NCBI RefSeq assembly: GCF_000365425.1
Contig: NZ_AQOV01000001.1
Location: 1,054,001-1,118,000 of the forward strand
Direction of reading: 5' to 3'
DNA from: Methylomonas sp. MK1
GTDB lineage: Bacteria > Pseudomonadota > Gammaproteobacteria > Methylococcales > Methylomonadaceae
DNA length: 64,000 nucleotides
In this document: piece by piece, positions 56,630 through 64,000 of the stretch
Layout: the number at the start of each line of letters is the position of its first letter
Numbering within the stretch: the first letter of the stretch is position 1
Notes under the pieces: generated by a model
The model's database searches: none
What the model was told of the DNA's origin: nothing
Seen by the model: the letters and a program-made list of their open reading frames with translations, nothing else
Program-made: the position numbers and the translations under genes

Positions 56630-57583
56630 TTATTTTGATTTCGCGGCAATCGCTTCGGCGGCACGGACGATGTTATTCGCCATCCGTTCGGAAGCTGCAT
56701 CAATCAAGCGACCATCCAGTGCGGCAGCGCCTTTGCCTTGCGCGGCGGCTTCCTGCAACGCTACCAGGATGCGCTTGGCTTTTTCGACTTCCGCAGCAGG
56801 TGGGGTGAATACTTCGTTCGCTAAAGCGATTTGCGAGGGATGAATCGCCCATTTGCCTTCGCAACCCAACGCGGCCGCGCGGCGGGCGCCGGCTTTGTAG
56901 CCTTCGGGGTCTTTGATGTCGCCGAATGGACCGTCGATAGGACGCAGTCCGTAGGCGCGGCACGCCACTGTCATCCGGCTGATCGCCGCATGCCATTGGT
57001 CGCCGGGATAATCGGGATTCAAACCACCGATATTCACGGTACGGGCCCGATTGCTGGCTGCATAATCGGCGACGCCGAAATGCAAGGCTTCCACGCGGCC
57101 GCCAATGGCACCTTGTTTGGCGATGTCTTCCACGTTTGCCATGCCCAGAGCGGTTTCGATCAGGCACTCGATGCCGATTTTGTTTTTCAGGCCTTCCTGC
57201 ATTTCCAGCTGGGTCAGCATCGCGTCGACCATATAAACGTCACCGTAGACGCCGACTTTAGGAATCAGCAGCGTGTCGATTTTTGCGCCGGCTTGTTCGA
57301 CCAAATCGACCACATCACGCACCATATACTGGGTATCCAGACCATTGATGCGGACTGACAGGGTGATGCCATTACCTTTCCAATCCAGATCGTTGATAGC
57401 CTGGATGACGTTTTTCCGCGCTTGCAGTTTGTCGTCCGGCGCAACGGCGTCTTCCAGATCGAGAAACACAAAATCCACACCGCTTTTCAAGGCCTTTTCA
57501 AACATTTCCGGACTGGAACCCGGTACCGCCAATTCGCAACGTTGCACGCGTTGGGCATTGGCTTCGTAAAGAGTGTGACTCAT
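56630..57583 (-). CDS. mcl: L-malyl-CoA / beta-methylmalyl-CoA lyase
   Basis: The 317-residue protein is of the citrate lyase beta / HpcH type. It opens RCELAVPGSSPEMFEKAL, has the metal-binding DFVFLDLEDAVAPDDK and an acidic IGIECLIETALGMANVEDI, and a C-terminal segment GCEGKWAIHPSQIALAN. It splits malyl-CoA to glyoxylate and acetyl-CoA, the last step of the serine cycle. The start is 207 bp from the divergent aminotransferase gene, so a shared regulatory region can control both. The substrate range (malyl versus methylmalyl) cannot be read from sequence. Confidence 0.9.
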   Translation of the reverse strand: MSHTLYEANAQRVQRCELAVPGSSPEMFEKALKSGVDFVFLDLEDAVAPDDKLQARKNVIQAINDLDWKGNGITLSVRINGLDTQYMVRDVVDLVEQAGAKIDTLLIPKVGVYGDVYMVDAMLTQLEMQEGLKNKIGIECLIETALGMANVEDIAKQGAIGGRVEALHFGVADYAASNRARTVNIGGLNPDYPGDQWHAAISRMTVACRAYGLRPIDGPFGDIKDPEGYKAGARRAAALGCEGKWAIHPSQIALANEVFTPPAAEVEKAKRILVALQEAAAQGKGAAALDGRLIDAASERMANNIVRAAEAIAAKSK

Positions 57584-57790
57584 GTATGTTTCCTACGGTT
57601 GGTTGGCCGGCTAAAAAACCGCGCCGTGCATGGATTAAAGAACGTGCCATTTTACTTTCAGGGCCTGCAATGTCAATTGCGCTTGTCAGCTTCGGTGCAG
57701 GTTTACGCCGGTAAACGACTTGCCGAATCACGGCTTATGTGGCAACATCCCGCGATTTTCTAAGCTTCCAAAATTCCAAGGAGACACCAG

Positions 57791-58957
57791 ATGGCAGGTC
57801 GCAATCACCTATTTGTTCCAGGGCCAACCAATACCCCACATGAAATTCTGAGCGCGATGCATGTGCCGATGGAAGATCACCGTTCACCGATTTTTCCTAA
57901 ATTGCTGGCACCGATTCTGGAAGACCTAAAAAAAGTGTTCCGCACCGAAACCGGCCAATGCTTCGTGTTTCCAGCCACCGGCACCGCCGGCTGGGAAGTG
58001 GCGATGACCAACTGCTTGAACCAGGGCGACAAGGTTCTGATTTATCGCTTCGGTCAATTCGGCCACCTGTGGGCGGAAGCTTCAAAAAAACTGGGGTTTG
58101 ACGTGGAAATCCACCAAGTCGAATGGGGCAAAGGCATGCCTTTGGACCATCTGGAAGCGCGCCTAAAAGAAGATAAAAACCACGACATCAAAGCCATACT
58201 GGCAACGCATAACGAAACTTCTACCGGCGTAACCAGCGATATTCCTGGCGTACGCAAAGCACTGAACGCGGCAAGTCATCCCGCATTATTGTTCGTCGAC
58301 GGCGTCAGCTCCATCGGCAGTCTGGATTTTCGTCAAGATGAATGGGGTGTGGACGCCAGCATCGCCGGCTCGCAAAAAGGCTTTATGTTGCCGGCTGGTC
58401 TGGCTATTTTGGGTTTTAGCCAAAAAGCCTTGGCCGCTATCGACAGCAGCAACTTCCCACGTTCGTTCTTTTCACTAAAAGACATGGCGGCAGCCAATAA
58501 AGACGGCTACACTCCTTACACGCCATCCACGCCGATGCTGTACGGCTTGCGTAAAGCCTTGGAATTGTTGCTGGAAGAAGGCATGGAGAACGTTTACGCC
58601 CGCCATCACCGTCTGGGCGAAGGCGTACGCCGCGCGGTTGCGGCCTGGGGCTTGCAAACTTGCGCACAAGCAGGCTGGGATTCCGATACAGTCACCGCGA
58701 TTGTGGTACCGGCCGACAAGGATGCACGCCACGTCATCAGTACCGCTTACAACAAATACAACATTTCATTAGGCGCAGGCCTCAGCGAAGTGGCCGGCAA
58801 AGTGTTCCGCATCGGCCACGTTGGCGATATGAACGATGTTTCCTTATTGGGGGCGATTGCCGGCGTGGAAATGGCGATGCTGGATAACGGTTTTGACATT
58901 AAACCGGGTAGCGGCGTTGCCGCAGCCATCGAGTATTACCGCTCGACAGCGAAATAA
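57791..58957 (+). CDS. sga: Serine-glyoxylate aminotransferase
   Basis: The 388-residue fold-type I PLP enzyme has FVPGPTNTPHEILSAM at the start, FPATGTAGWEVAMTNCL, VDGVSSIGSLDFRQDEWGVD and the Schiff-base Lys196 in GSQKGFMLPAGL. It moves the amino group from serine to glyoxylate, giving hydroxypyruvate and glycine. Its product feeds HprA (60879), and its glyoxylate comes from Mcl (56630). The ATG follows AAGGAGACACCAG, a strong ribosome-binding site. Confidence 0.93.
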   Translation: MAGRNHLFVPGPTNTPHEILSAMHVPMEDHRSPIFPKLLAPILEDLKKVFRTETGQCFVFPATGTAGWEVAMTNCLNQGDKVLIYRFGQFGHLWAEASKKLGFDVEIHQVEWGKGMPLDHLEARLKEDKNHDIKAILATHNETSTGVTSDIPGVRKALNAASHPALLFVDGVSSIGSLDFRQDEWGVDASIAGSQKGFMLPAGLAILGFSQKALAAIDSSNFPRSFFSLKDMAAANKDGYTPYTPSTPMLYGLRKALELLLEEGMENVYARHHRLGEGVRRAVAAWGLQTCAQAGWDSDTVTAIVVPADKDARHVISTAYNKYNISLGAGLSEVAGKVFRIGHVGDMNDVSLLGAIAGVEMAMLDNGFDIKPGSGVAAAIEYYRSTAK

Positions 58958-59295
58958 CATCCCCTAAGTTCGACGGGTGACCTGCGTAACCGGCCACCCG
59001 TCATCCGATCCGCAAGTATCCCATCAGCCCTAGCCCTTATCACATCCCAAAACAGGCCGATATACCGCCTCCATGTACTTTAGAACACGAGATTAACAGC
59101 CGTGTTTTGTGCACTAAGCACCAAAAGTAACCGTCTTTTGCACCATTCCACCTCAAAAGCACCTGATTTTTTACACCGAAAATAATGAAAATTATCAGTA
59201 AATATTTAAAATAAAAGACTTTTTAAATAAAGGCATTGCTATTGCTTAATATTTGTTTGAGTTATCTTCTGACTCCAAAGCCAAAGGAGAAAATC
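58958..59295. other. 338-bp interval with a hairpin after sga
   Basis: A perfect 8-bp stem, GACGGGTG (58972-58979) with CACCCGTC (58995-59002), follows the sga stop and may end transcription, though no T tract follows. The rest is increasingly AT-rich towards 59290. It probably contains the promoter of the gene starting at 59296. No small gene is evident. Confidence 0.4.
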
Positions 59296-59832
59296 ATGAG
59301 ACACCGCCTATTACTGTTAGCAGCACTGATCGCTCCTGCCCATGCGGAACTTCATGAACACGAGCCAACTGAAATCTACGACCAAGCATTGCTAAACAAC
59401 GCCACTCCGATTAGCCTGGCACCAAGTTCCTACTTTTTAGCACCAGGGCTATGCTGGCTACCCAGCAGCTTAACCGGCAACAATAACGCCGACCAGATCA
59501 ACACTTGCGTTATCGAAGCCATTTACGCATCGGGATTAAATCGAGAAAATACCAGTGAAGCTCTCGATATTGGAGCAGTGAACTGGTCCGTGATGAACTA
59601 TCCCGCCATCAGCAGCGGAGCTTGGTCGTTTATCCCCGACATTGGTTACCAGTTTCTACTGGAAAAAACCGCAGACGCCCAAACCAGCCGGCAATCCGTT
59701 ACGGCAGTTAGTGAAAAATCCTTATCATCTATGCCCCTAGCCGCATTAACCTGGTTTGTTTTGGGTTGCATGTTGGGGACGTTAGCGATGCTGCGTCGAC
59801 ACCAAGAAAAGCTGACCATCGTCGCCGATTAA
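59296..59832 (+). CDS. Secreted or membrane-anchored protein with a C-terminal transmembrane helix
   Basis: The ATG at 59296 is chosen because AAAGGAG stands eight bases upstream and a signal peptide (RHRLLLLAALIAPAHA) follows; the open frame from 59236 adds 20 non-coding codons. The 178-residue protein ends in SMPLAALTWFVLGCMLGTLA followed by MLRRHQ. This Pro-motif, hydrophobic helix and basic tail loosely resembles the VPLPA-CTERM sorting signal seen at 61888. No catalytic motif is recognised. It lies between sga and hprA but need not be related to the serine cycle. Confidence 0.65.
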   Translation: MRHRLLLLAALIAPAHAELHEHEPTEIYDQALLNNATPISLAPSSYFLAPGLCWLPSSLTGNNNADQINTCVIEAIYASGLNRENTSEALDIGAVNWSVMNYPAISSGAWSFIPDIGYQFLLEKTADAQTSRQSVTAVSEKSLSSMPLAALTWFVLGCMLGTLAMLRRHQEKLTIVAD

Positions 59833-59970
59833 TTTTTTGCCAGGTATTTGCGCTGCGAATTTCAATTCTTTATAGTCCCACCTGCCGGCGCTTTGCTCAG
59901 TGCCGGCACTTTCAGGGGCTAGTCCACTATCTCCCGATCATTAGACGACGAAGCGTTGGGAGATGCAAAA

Positions 59971-60822
59971 ATGGCAAAAACCTTATATCAACTATTAAAC
60001 ATAGCCGAGTCCGCCAACGACCAACAAATCCATCGAGCGTTCAAGGATATTGAACGGACTTGGGCAAAACGCGAAGACGACTCCGCAATAGATACACTCA
60101 ACCGAGCGAGAGAAGCATTTGTGATACTGTCCGACACGGACCGGCGCATCAGCTATGACCGAAAACTGGCGGCCAGCCGCTTGCAGCCTACTGAAATAAG
60201 CCCCCCCAACGCAACCGAACCCGGCCGGATAGGCCTATGGTCACAACGAGTGGCTATCGCCCTGCTGCTATTGTTTCCGATAGGGTCTTGGATTTATCAC
60301 AATAACCAGCAATCCCGGCAACAAGCCGAGCTGCAGCAGATCCAAAATGCTAAATTAATTGCCGCCACCGACGCGCTGAAAAGCCAGCAAGAACAGCTGT
60401 TACTCCACAATCAACAAATGAACGTCCAGCGCCAGGACGAACTGGAAGCTCGACGCATGGAAAACGAGCTACGACTCAGACAGCAGCAGCTCGACGACGC
60501 GAAAATACTAAGCCAACAGCAGTTGCAAAACCAAGCGCGCAGCCTGGATTTGATGGAAAAACACCTGAATACGGACACGCGCGACCGAGAACAAAGTATC
60601 GCCGAACGCCAAGCCGAACTGCAATATAGAAAGCCGGCAATGGCGACGGCCTTGCAAGAGCAACAAGACCAACATTTGTCATTGCAGCGGCAAAGATCTT
60701 TGCAACAACATGATGAGAATATCGCCAGTATCAACAGCCTGCGCGCGGCACGTTTGAAAGCTTACGACCGTGATCATGGCAGCGGCGGCATAAGCACTTC
60801 CAACCCGGCCGTTGACCCCTAA
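59971..60822 (+). CDS. J-domain-like membrane protein without HPD, with a long Gln-rich coiled coil
   Basis: The start at 59971 is chosen because GGGAG precedes it; the open frame from a TTG at 59956 is less likely. Residues 1-65 fit a J-domain (YQLLNIAESANDQQIHRAFKD and FVILSDTDRRISYDRKL), but the HPD tripeptide that activates Hsp70 is absent (ERTWAKRED in its place). A transmembrane helix follows at about residues 90-110 (VAIALLLLFPIGSWIYH), then a Gln/Glu/Arg coiled coil to the C-terminus. It is probably a type of scaffold at the inner membrane. The function is unknown. Confidence 0.7.
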   Translation: MAKTLYQLLNIAESANDQQIHRAFKDIERTWAKREDDSAIDTLNRAREAFVILSDTDRRISYDRKLAASRLQPTEISPPNATEPGRIGLWSQRVAIALLLLFPIGSWIYHNNQQSRQQAELQQIQNAKLIAATDALKSQQEQLLLHNQQMNVQRQDELEARRMENELRLRQQQLDDAKILSQQQLQNQARSLDLMEKHLNTDTRDREQSIAERQAELQYRKPAMATALQEQQDQHLSLQRQRSLQQHDENIASINSLRAARLKAYDRDHGSGGISTSNPAVDP

Positions 60823-60878
60823 ATCCCTGATAACTTGTTTAAACCTAAAAGCGCAAAAGTTTTACGATAGGAAATCCG

Positions 60879-61850
60879 ATGAACAAACCCAAAGTCCTGA
60901 TTAGCCGCCGCTGGCCGGCAAGTGTTGAAGCTAAACTGCAAGCGCTTTACGACGTCACGCTGAATACCGACGACCACCCTCTCAGTGCCGACGAATTTAG
61001 AGCGGCGTTACAAAATTACGATGCAGTGTGTCCCAGCGTTTGCGACTCCCTGCCAGCCGAAGTACTGAATGTCGCGAACAAGCGCTGCAAAATTCTGGGT
61101 AATTTTGGCGTGGGTTATAACCATATCGATATTGCCGCCGCCAAACAGCAAGGCCTGATTGTTACCAATACCCCTGGGGTATTGACGCAAAGCACCGCCG
61201 ACATAGCGATGACCTTGTTATTAATGTCTGCGCGGCGCGGCGCCGAGGGCGATAGACTGGTCAGAGCCGGCGCATGGACCGGCTGGTGCCCAACCCATAT
61301 GATGAGTAGCGACGTGACCGGCGCCACGCTGGGGCTGATCGGTTTCGGACGCATCGCCCAGGCCATGGCGCGAAAAGCTCATCACGGCTTTGGAATGAAA
61401 ATTTTGTATCTCAAACCCAGTCCGGCCGACCCTGCCATTGTCGAAGAGCTAAAGGCGGAGCGTTGCGATACGCTGGAAGAACTATTACCGCAATGCGATT
61501 ATGTATCTCTGCATTGTCCTGGCGGCAACGAAACCCGGCATTTAATCAACGAGAATACCTTGAATTTAATGAAGCCCACCGCGCATTTAATCAATACCGC
61601 GCGTGGCGACGTCGTGGACAGCAAAGCTTTGATCAAAGCCTTGCAAGAAAAACGCATTGCCGGCGCCGGCCTGGATGTTTACGAAGGCGAACCTAACATA
61701 GACCCCGGTTTTCTGACGTTGGACAACGCCGCACTCCTTCCCCATCTGGGCAGCGCGACGATTGCCACGCGCACCGCGATGGGGGAAAAAGTGTTGGCAA
61801 ATTTACAGGCTTATTTTTCAGGCGCTGAACTGCCGGATAGAGTGGTTTAA
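60879..61850 (+). CDS. hprA: Hydroxypyruvate reductase / glycerate dehydrogenase
   Basis: The 323-residue D-2-hydroxyacid dehydrogenase has the substrate loop NFGVGYNHIDI, the NAD-binding LGLIGFGRIAQAMARKA and catalytic residues in INTARGDVVDS (Arg), VYEGEPNIDPG (Glu) and LPHLGSAT (His). It reduces hydroxypyruvate, made by Sga, to D-glycerate with NADH. Glyoxylate reductases look alike, but the serine-cycle neighbours support this call. The start has a TAGGAAATCCG ribosome-binding sequence. It is 1.9 kb from sga, separated by two unrelated-looking genes. Confidence 0.92.
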   Translation: MNKPKVLISRRWPASVEAKLQALYDVTLNTDDHPLSADEFRAALQNYDAVCPSVCDSLPAEVLNVANKRCKILGNFGVGYNHIDIAAAKQQGLIVTNTPGVLTQSTADIAMTLLLMSARRGAEGDRLVRAGAWTGWCPTHMMSSDVTGATLGLIGFGRIAQAMARKAHHGFGMKILYLKPSPADPAIVEELKAERCDTLEELLPQCDYVSLHCPGGNETRHLINENTLNLMKPTAHLINTARGDVVDSKALIKALQEKRIAGAGLDVYEGEPNIDPGFLTLDNAALLPHLGSATIATRTAMGEKVLANLQAYFSGAELPDRVV

Positions 61851-61887
61851 GGCTAAACCGCAACCCTGTTGACTATACAAAAGAGTT

Positions 61888-62634
61888 CTAAGCAAACTTG
61901 ACGGGTATTTTTTTGCGTTTTTTAGCACCCAATATACCCATCAAACCAGCTAAGAATGACCAGACAGCGGCAGGGAGCGGCACCGCCGCTGGCTGCAAAT
62001 TCCCGTTTATTGTCACATCCGTAAAAAAGCTTCTGCTCGCCCCCTGCGCCAGGTTAAAGGAATAAGTCACAAAACGTTTATCGCCAGCAATCGCCAAGGC
62101 AGGGTCATAAGACGTTACATTGAGCATGCCGTTATTGAAAAATGCATTACCTAATTGCGGTGAAAATGTATCCCAAAAATCAAGAATCACATCCGTATTC
62201 GCATCACCCTGTGTAAAGGCTTGGAGCGTGTAATTCACTGTCAGCGTTATTTGTTGATCCTGAGCACTTTCATTTAAAAAATCCAGCTGATACCAACCGA
62301 CATGCTGCGAAGTAAAGCTCCCAGCTGACGCGTAGCCATTGACCGCAAACGTATGCGCGACTCCAAAACCAAGCGAGGGCAGCGCCACGGCGTTAGCAGC
62401 AGCCGGTAAAATCGCACCAACACTCTCTGGGGCTGTAAAAATATAGGAATATGACGCATCCGCGGGTGCATAGGCGCTCGTCGCCGTCACACCGCTCCCT
62501 ATTCCACTGACATCAAACGAAATAGTCGCTTGACTATCGAACGAACTGCTCGCTTGCGCGTTTTGGCCAAGCGTTAGTAAAACCAAAACCATCAAACTGC
62601 TGAAAAGTCTTTGTTTGTTACTCAAGTTTTTCAT
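61888..62634 (-). CDS. VPLPA-CTERM sorting domain protein
   Basis: The 248-residue protein has a signal peptide (cleavage near AQASSS) and a beta-rich Ser/Thr/Ala body typical of extracellular proteins. Its C-terminus is AVPLPAAVWSFLAGLMGILG followed by a Lys/Arg tail. That tripartite end is the VPLPA-CTERM signal, processed by exosortase-like enzymes. It is thus exported and probably anchored or released at the cell surface. It follows the haem-protein gene after 72 bp on the same strand. The role of the body is unknown. Confidence 0.82.
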   Translation of the reverse strand: MKNLSNKQRLFSSLMVLVLLTLGQNAQASSSFDSQATISFDVSGIGSGVTATSAYAPADASYSYIFTAPESVGAILPAAANAVALPSLGFGVAHTFAVNGYASAGSFTSQHVGWYQLDFLNESAQDQQITLTVNYTLQAFTQGDANTDVILDFWDTFSPQLGNAFFNNGMLNVTSYDPALAIAGDKRFVTYSFNLAQGASRSFFTDVTINGNLQPAAVPLPAAVWSFLAGLMGILGAKKRKKIPVKFA

Positions 62635-62706
62635 TTCTTATTCCTAGTGCAACTGAATAATCCGCATCCAAGCCGGGGATATGCCGGCTTGGATCGCATA
62701 ATTAAA

Positions 62707-64000
62707 TTAAGGGGCCTGCAAATAGCTCTCAAACGGTAACAACGGAGCTTGCGAACCGTTTGCCCCTACCGGCGGAATCACCAGAAATTCTTCGGTAGCC
62801 AATTCAGCGCTCAGCGGATTACCGGCCGTCACCGAAATATGGTCGCCAGCATGCCCGTTGGGTACTTTGATTTCCGGATGGTCGAAAGGCGCTTTTTCAT
62901 AACGCACCCGCTCATCGGTAAAACTTTTTAACAGCGCCAGCAAGTCGGCACGTTGCTCGGGCGCATTTGCCAAGGCGATATTCGAAACCAAGGTATGTCT
63001 ATCCGGATTGTCGTTGTTGCCTTTTCTAGAATAAAACTCAAGAACCTGCTCCAACGTCGACATGCTGCCGTTATGCATATACGGGCCAGTCAGCTCGATA
63101 TTCCGTAAACCCGGTATTTTAAAGGTAGCTTTCTTGGCGACCCCCAGTTTTAACGGCGCCGACGTTAGCGATGCATTGGCTGCGGCAATGGTCGGTATAT
63201 TCCCCTTTAACGCAAAATCGTTGATGCAATCCTGATTTTTCAGCACTCCTTCCCTAGCGCCATCCGCTTGAATGCCATTGGGGATCGTAAATGTGACAAG
63301 GTTAGTCGTCGTAACATTTTTGGCAATCTCGACCAGAAAATCGCAGCTGCGCACGCTTTTTACGACTTTGTCTTTGACGTTTGAGTAATTTCCCAGCAAA
63401 TACTGAACATATTGATCTGAATATGACAAGGGGTTACCAAAATCGTCTAAAGCACCCAAACCGGGATCAGCCGCCGGATCCGCCACGCCGGTGTTGGCAA
63501 AACCAAGATCCATGAGTTTGATACCGCCGACAGTAGTATTACGAGTTACTACGCTGACGTGCGGACTGATCCCGGCTGCGTAAGCACCGGCATCCGGTCC
63601 CAGACCGTCCGGCCCATACGGTATTGAAAGATCGCTACCATAGAAGGCATTAAGCGTTCCGTCGACCAGCGTACTATTCAGCGTAATTGCCGCGGTAGTC
63701 AAAGCCGGGCCTGAGTGGCACAAATTACAGTGATTGTTGGTGAATGTTGCCAAGCCGTTGTTTAAAGAATCGATCTCCGCCTGCGTTTTACCCATGCCCT
63801 CCCAGGTCGGCAAATGTGTAATCGGATCGCGTGGGGTCAAATCAATCGGTGCCTGATCGGAAACCAGAGTGCCTTGATACAGCTGTAAAGCGATACCAAA
63901 GAACATCGAAAAATTGGCTTCCATTTGATTGTAAGGCTCTTGCCCCGCCGGCGCACCGAACGGGCCCGTCGAACTGAATGACCAGAATTTCGGGTTGAAA
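62707..64000 (-). CDS. Cytochrome c peroxidase-type (MauG-like) haem protein, C-terminal part
   Basis: The reading frame is open to the window edge, so the true N-terminus lies outside; the ATG at 63924 is internal, and the codons before it still read as protein. A haem c site HCNLCH is near the start of the visible part, and the late segment GPYMHNGSMSTLEQVLEFYS matches the calcium or haem-ligand region of bacterial di-haem peroxidases. The second CxxCH would be in the missing part. Such enzymes reduce hydrogen peroxide or oxidise other substrates in the periplasm. Confidence 0.8.
   Translation of the reverse strand, partial: FNPKFWSFSSTGPFGAPAGQEPYNQMEANFSMFFGIALQLYQGTLVSDQAPIDLTPRDPITHLPTWEGMGKTQAEIDSLNNGLATFTNNHCNLCHSGPALTTAAITLNSTLVDGTLNAFYGSDLSIPYGPDGLGPDAGAYAAGISPHVSVVTRNTTVGGIKLMDLGFANTGVADPAADPGLGALDDFGNPLSYSDQYVQYLLGNYSNVKDKVVKSVRSCDFLVEIAKNVTTTNLVTFTIPNGIQADGAREGVLKNQDCINDFALKGNIPTIAAANASLTSAPLKLGVAKKATFKIPGLRNIELTGPYMHNGSMSTLEQVLEFYSRKGNNDNPDRHTLVSNIALANAPEQRADLLALLKSFTDERVRYEKAPFDHPEIKVPNGHAGDHISVTAGNPLSAELATEEFLVIPPVGANGSQAPLLPFESYLQAP

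Overview
The window comes from a gammaproteobacterial methylotroph, most likely a type I methanotroph close to Methylomonas. The main reason is the right-hand block of serine-cycle genes (malate thiokinase mtkA/mtkB, malyl-CoA lyase, serine-glyoxylate aminotransferase, hydroxypyruvate reductase), in a genome that also has gammaproteobacterial pairs such as gcvR-bcp, pgaBCD and a YgiQ-type radical SAM protein. This assignment rests on gene content only.

Layout. Bases 1-4300: the end of a Gly-Tyr-Pro-Gln repeat protein, a bidirectional terminator, a variant Hsp70 coupled to a DUF2760 membrane protein, and two small secreted proteins. Bases 4549-7696: four co-directional genes holding an amine-oxidase-like flavoprotein, a beta-class glutathione transferase and two unrecognised proteins. 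Bases 7918-10799: a spermidine-synthase-like protein overlapping a YgiQ radical SAM protein. Bases 10936-26975: an AT-rich surface-polysaccharide locus of the ABC-transporter type (Wzm/Wzt) with methyltransferases, five glycosyltransferases, GDP-mannose dehydratase and a related SDR. It also holds one decayed gene and an IS5-family element that landed on the gmd stop codon.

Bases 26990-35337 (minus strand): the Na+-pumping oxaloacetate decarboxylase oadGAB, bcp-gcvR, and pgaBCD for a poly-N-acetylglucosamine-type polymer without a pgaA. Bases 35677-38779: a SulP anion transporter and a DUF2130 protein. Bases 38780-45220 are the most unusual part. They hold two toxin-antitoxin pairs, three orphan genes, a REP-associated tyrosine transposase (RAYT), at least eight copies of one REP hairpin and seven of a second, and three gene fossils: a piece of the DUF2130 gene, a piece of a RAYT and a piece of a DbpA-like helicase.

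Bases 45220-54307: a CrtI/CrtH-like flavoprotein, a cation/proton antiporter, a halogenase-like flavoprotein, a small secreted protein and a very large SNF2-type ATPase. Bases 54427-61850: serine-cycle genes. mcl-mtkA-mtkB run on the minus strand and sga and hprA on the plus strand. Together they take glyoxylate plus serine to hydroxypyruvate and glycerate, and activate and cleave malate to glyoxylate and acetyl-CoA. Two unrecognised genes, one with a J-like domain lacking HPD, sit between sga and hprA. The window ends in a VPLPA-CTERM surface protein and the C-terminal part of a cytochrome c peroxidase-type haem protein.

No rRNA, tRNA, CRISPR array or riboswitch was recognised.
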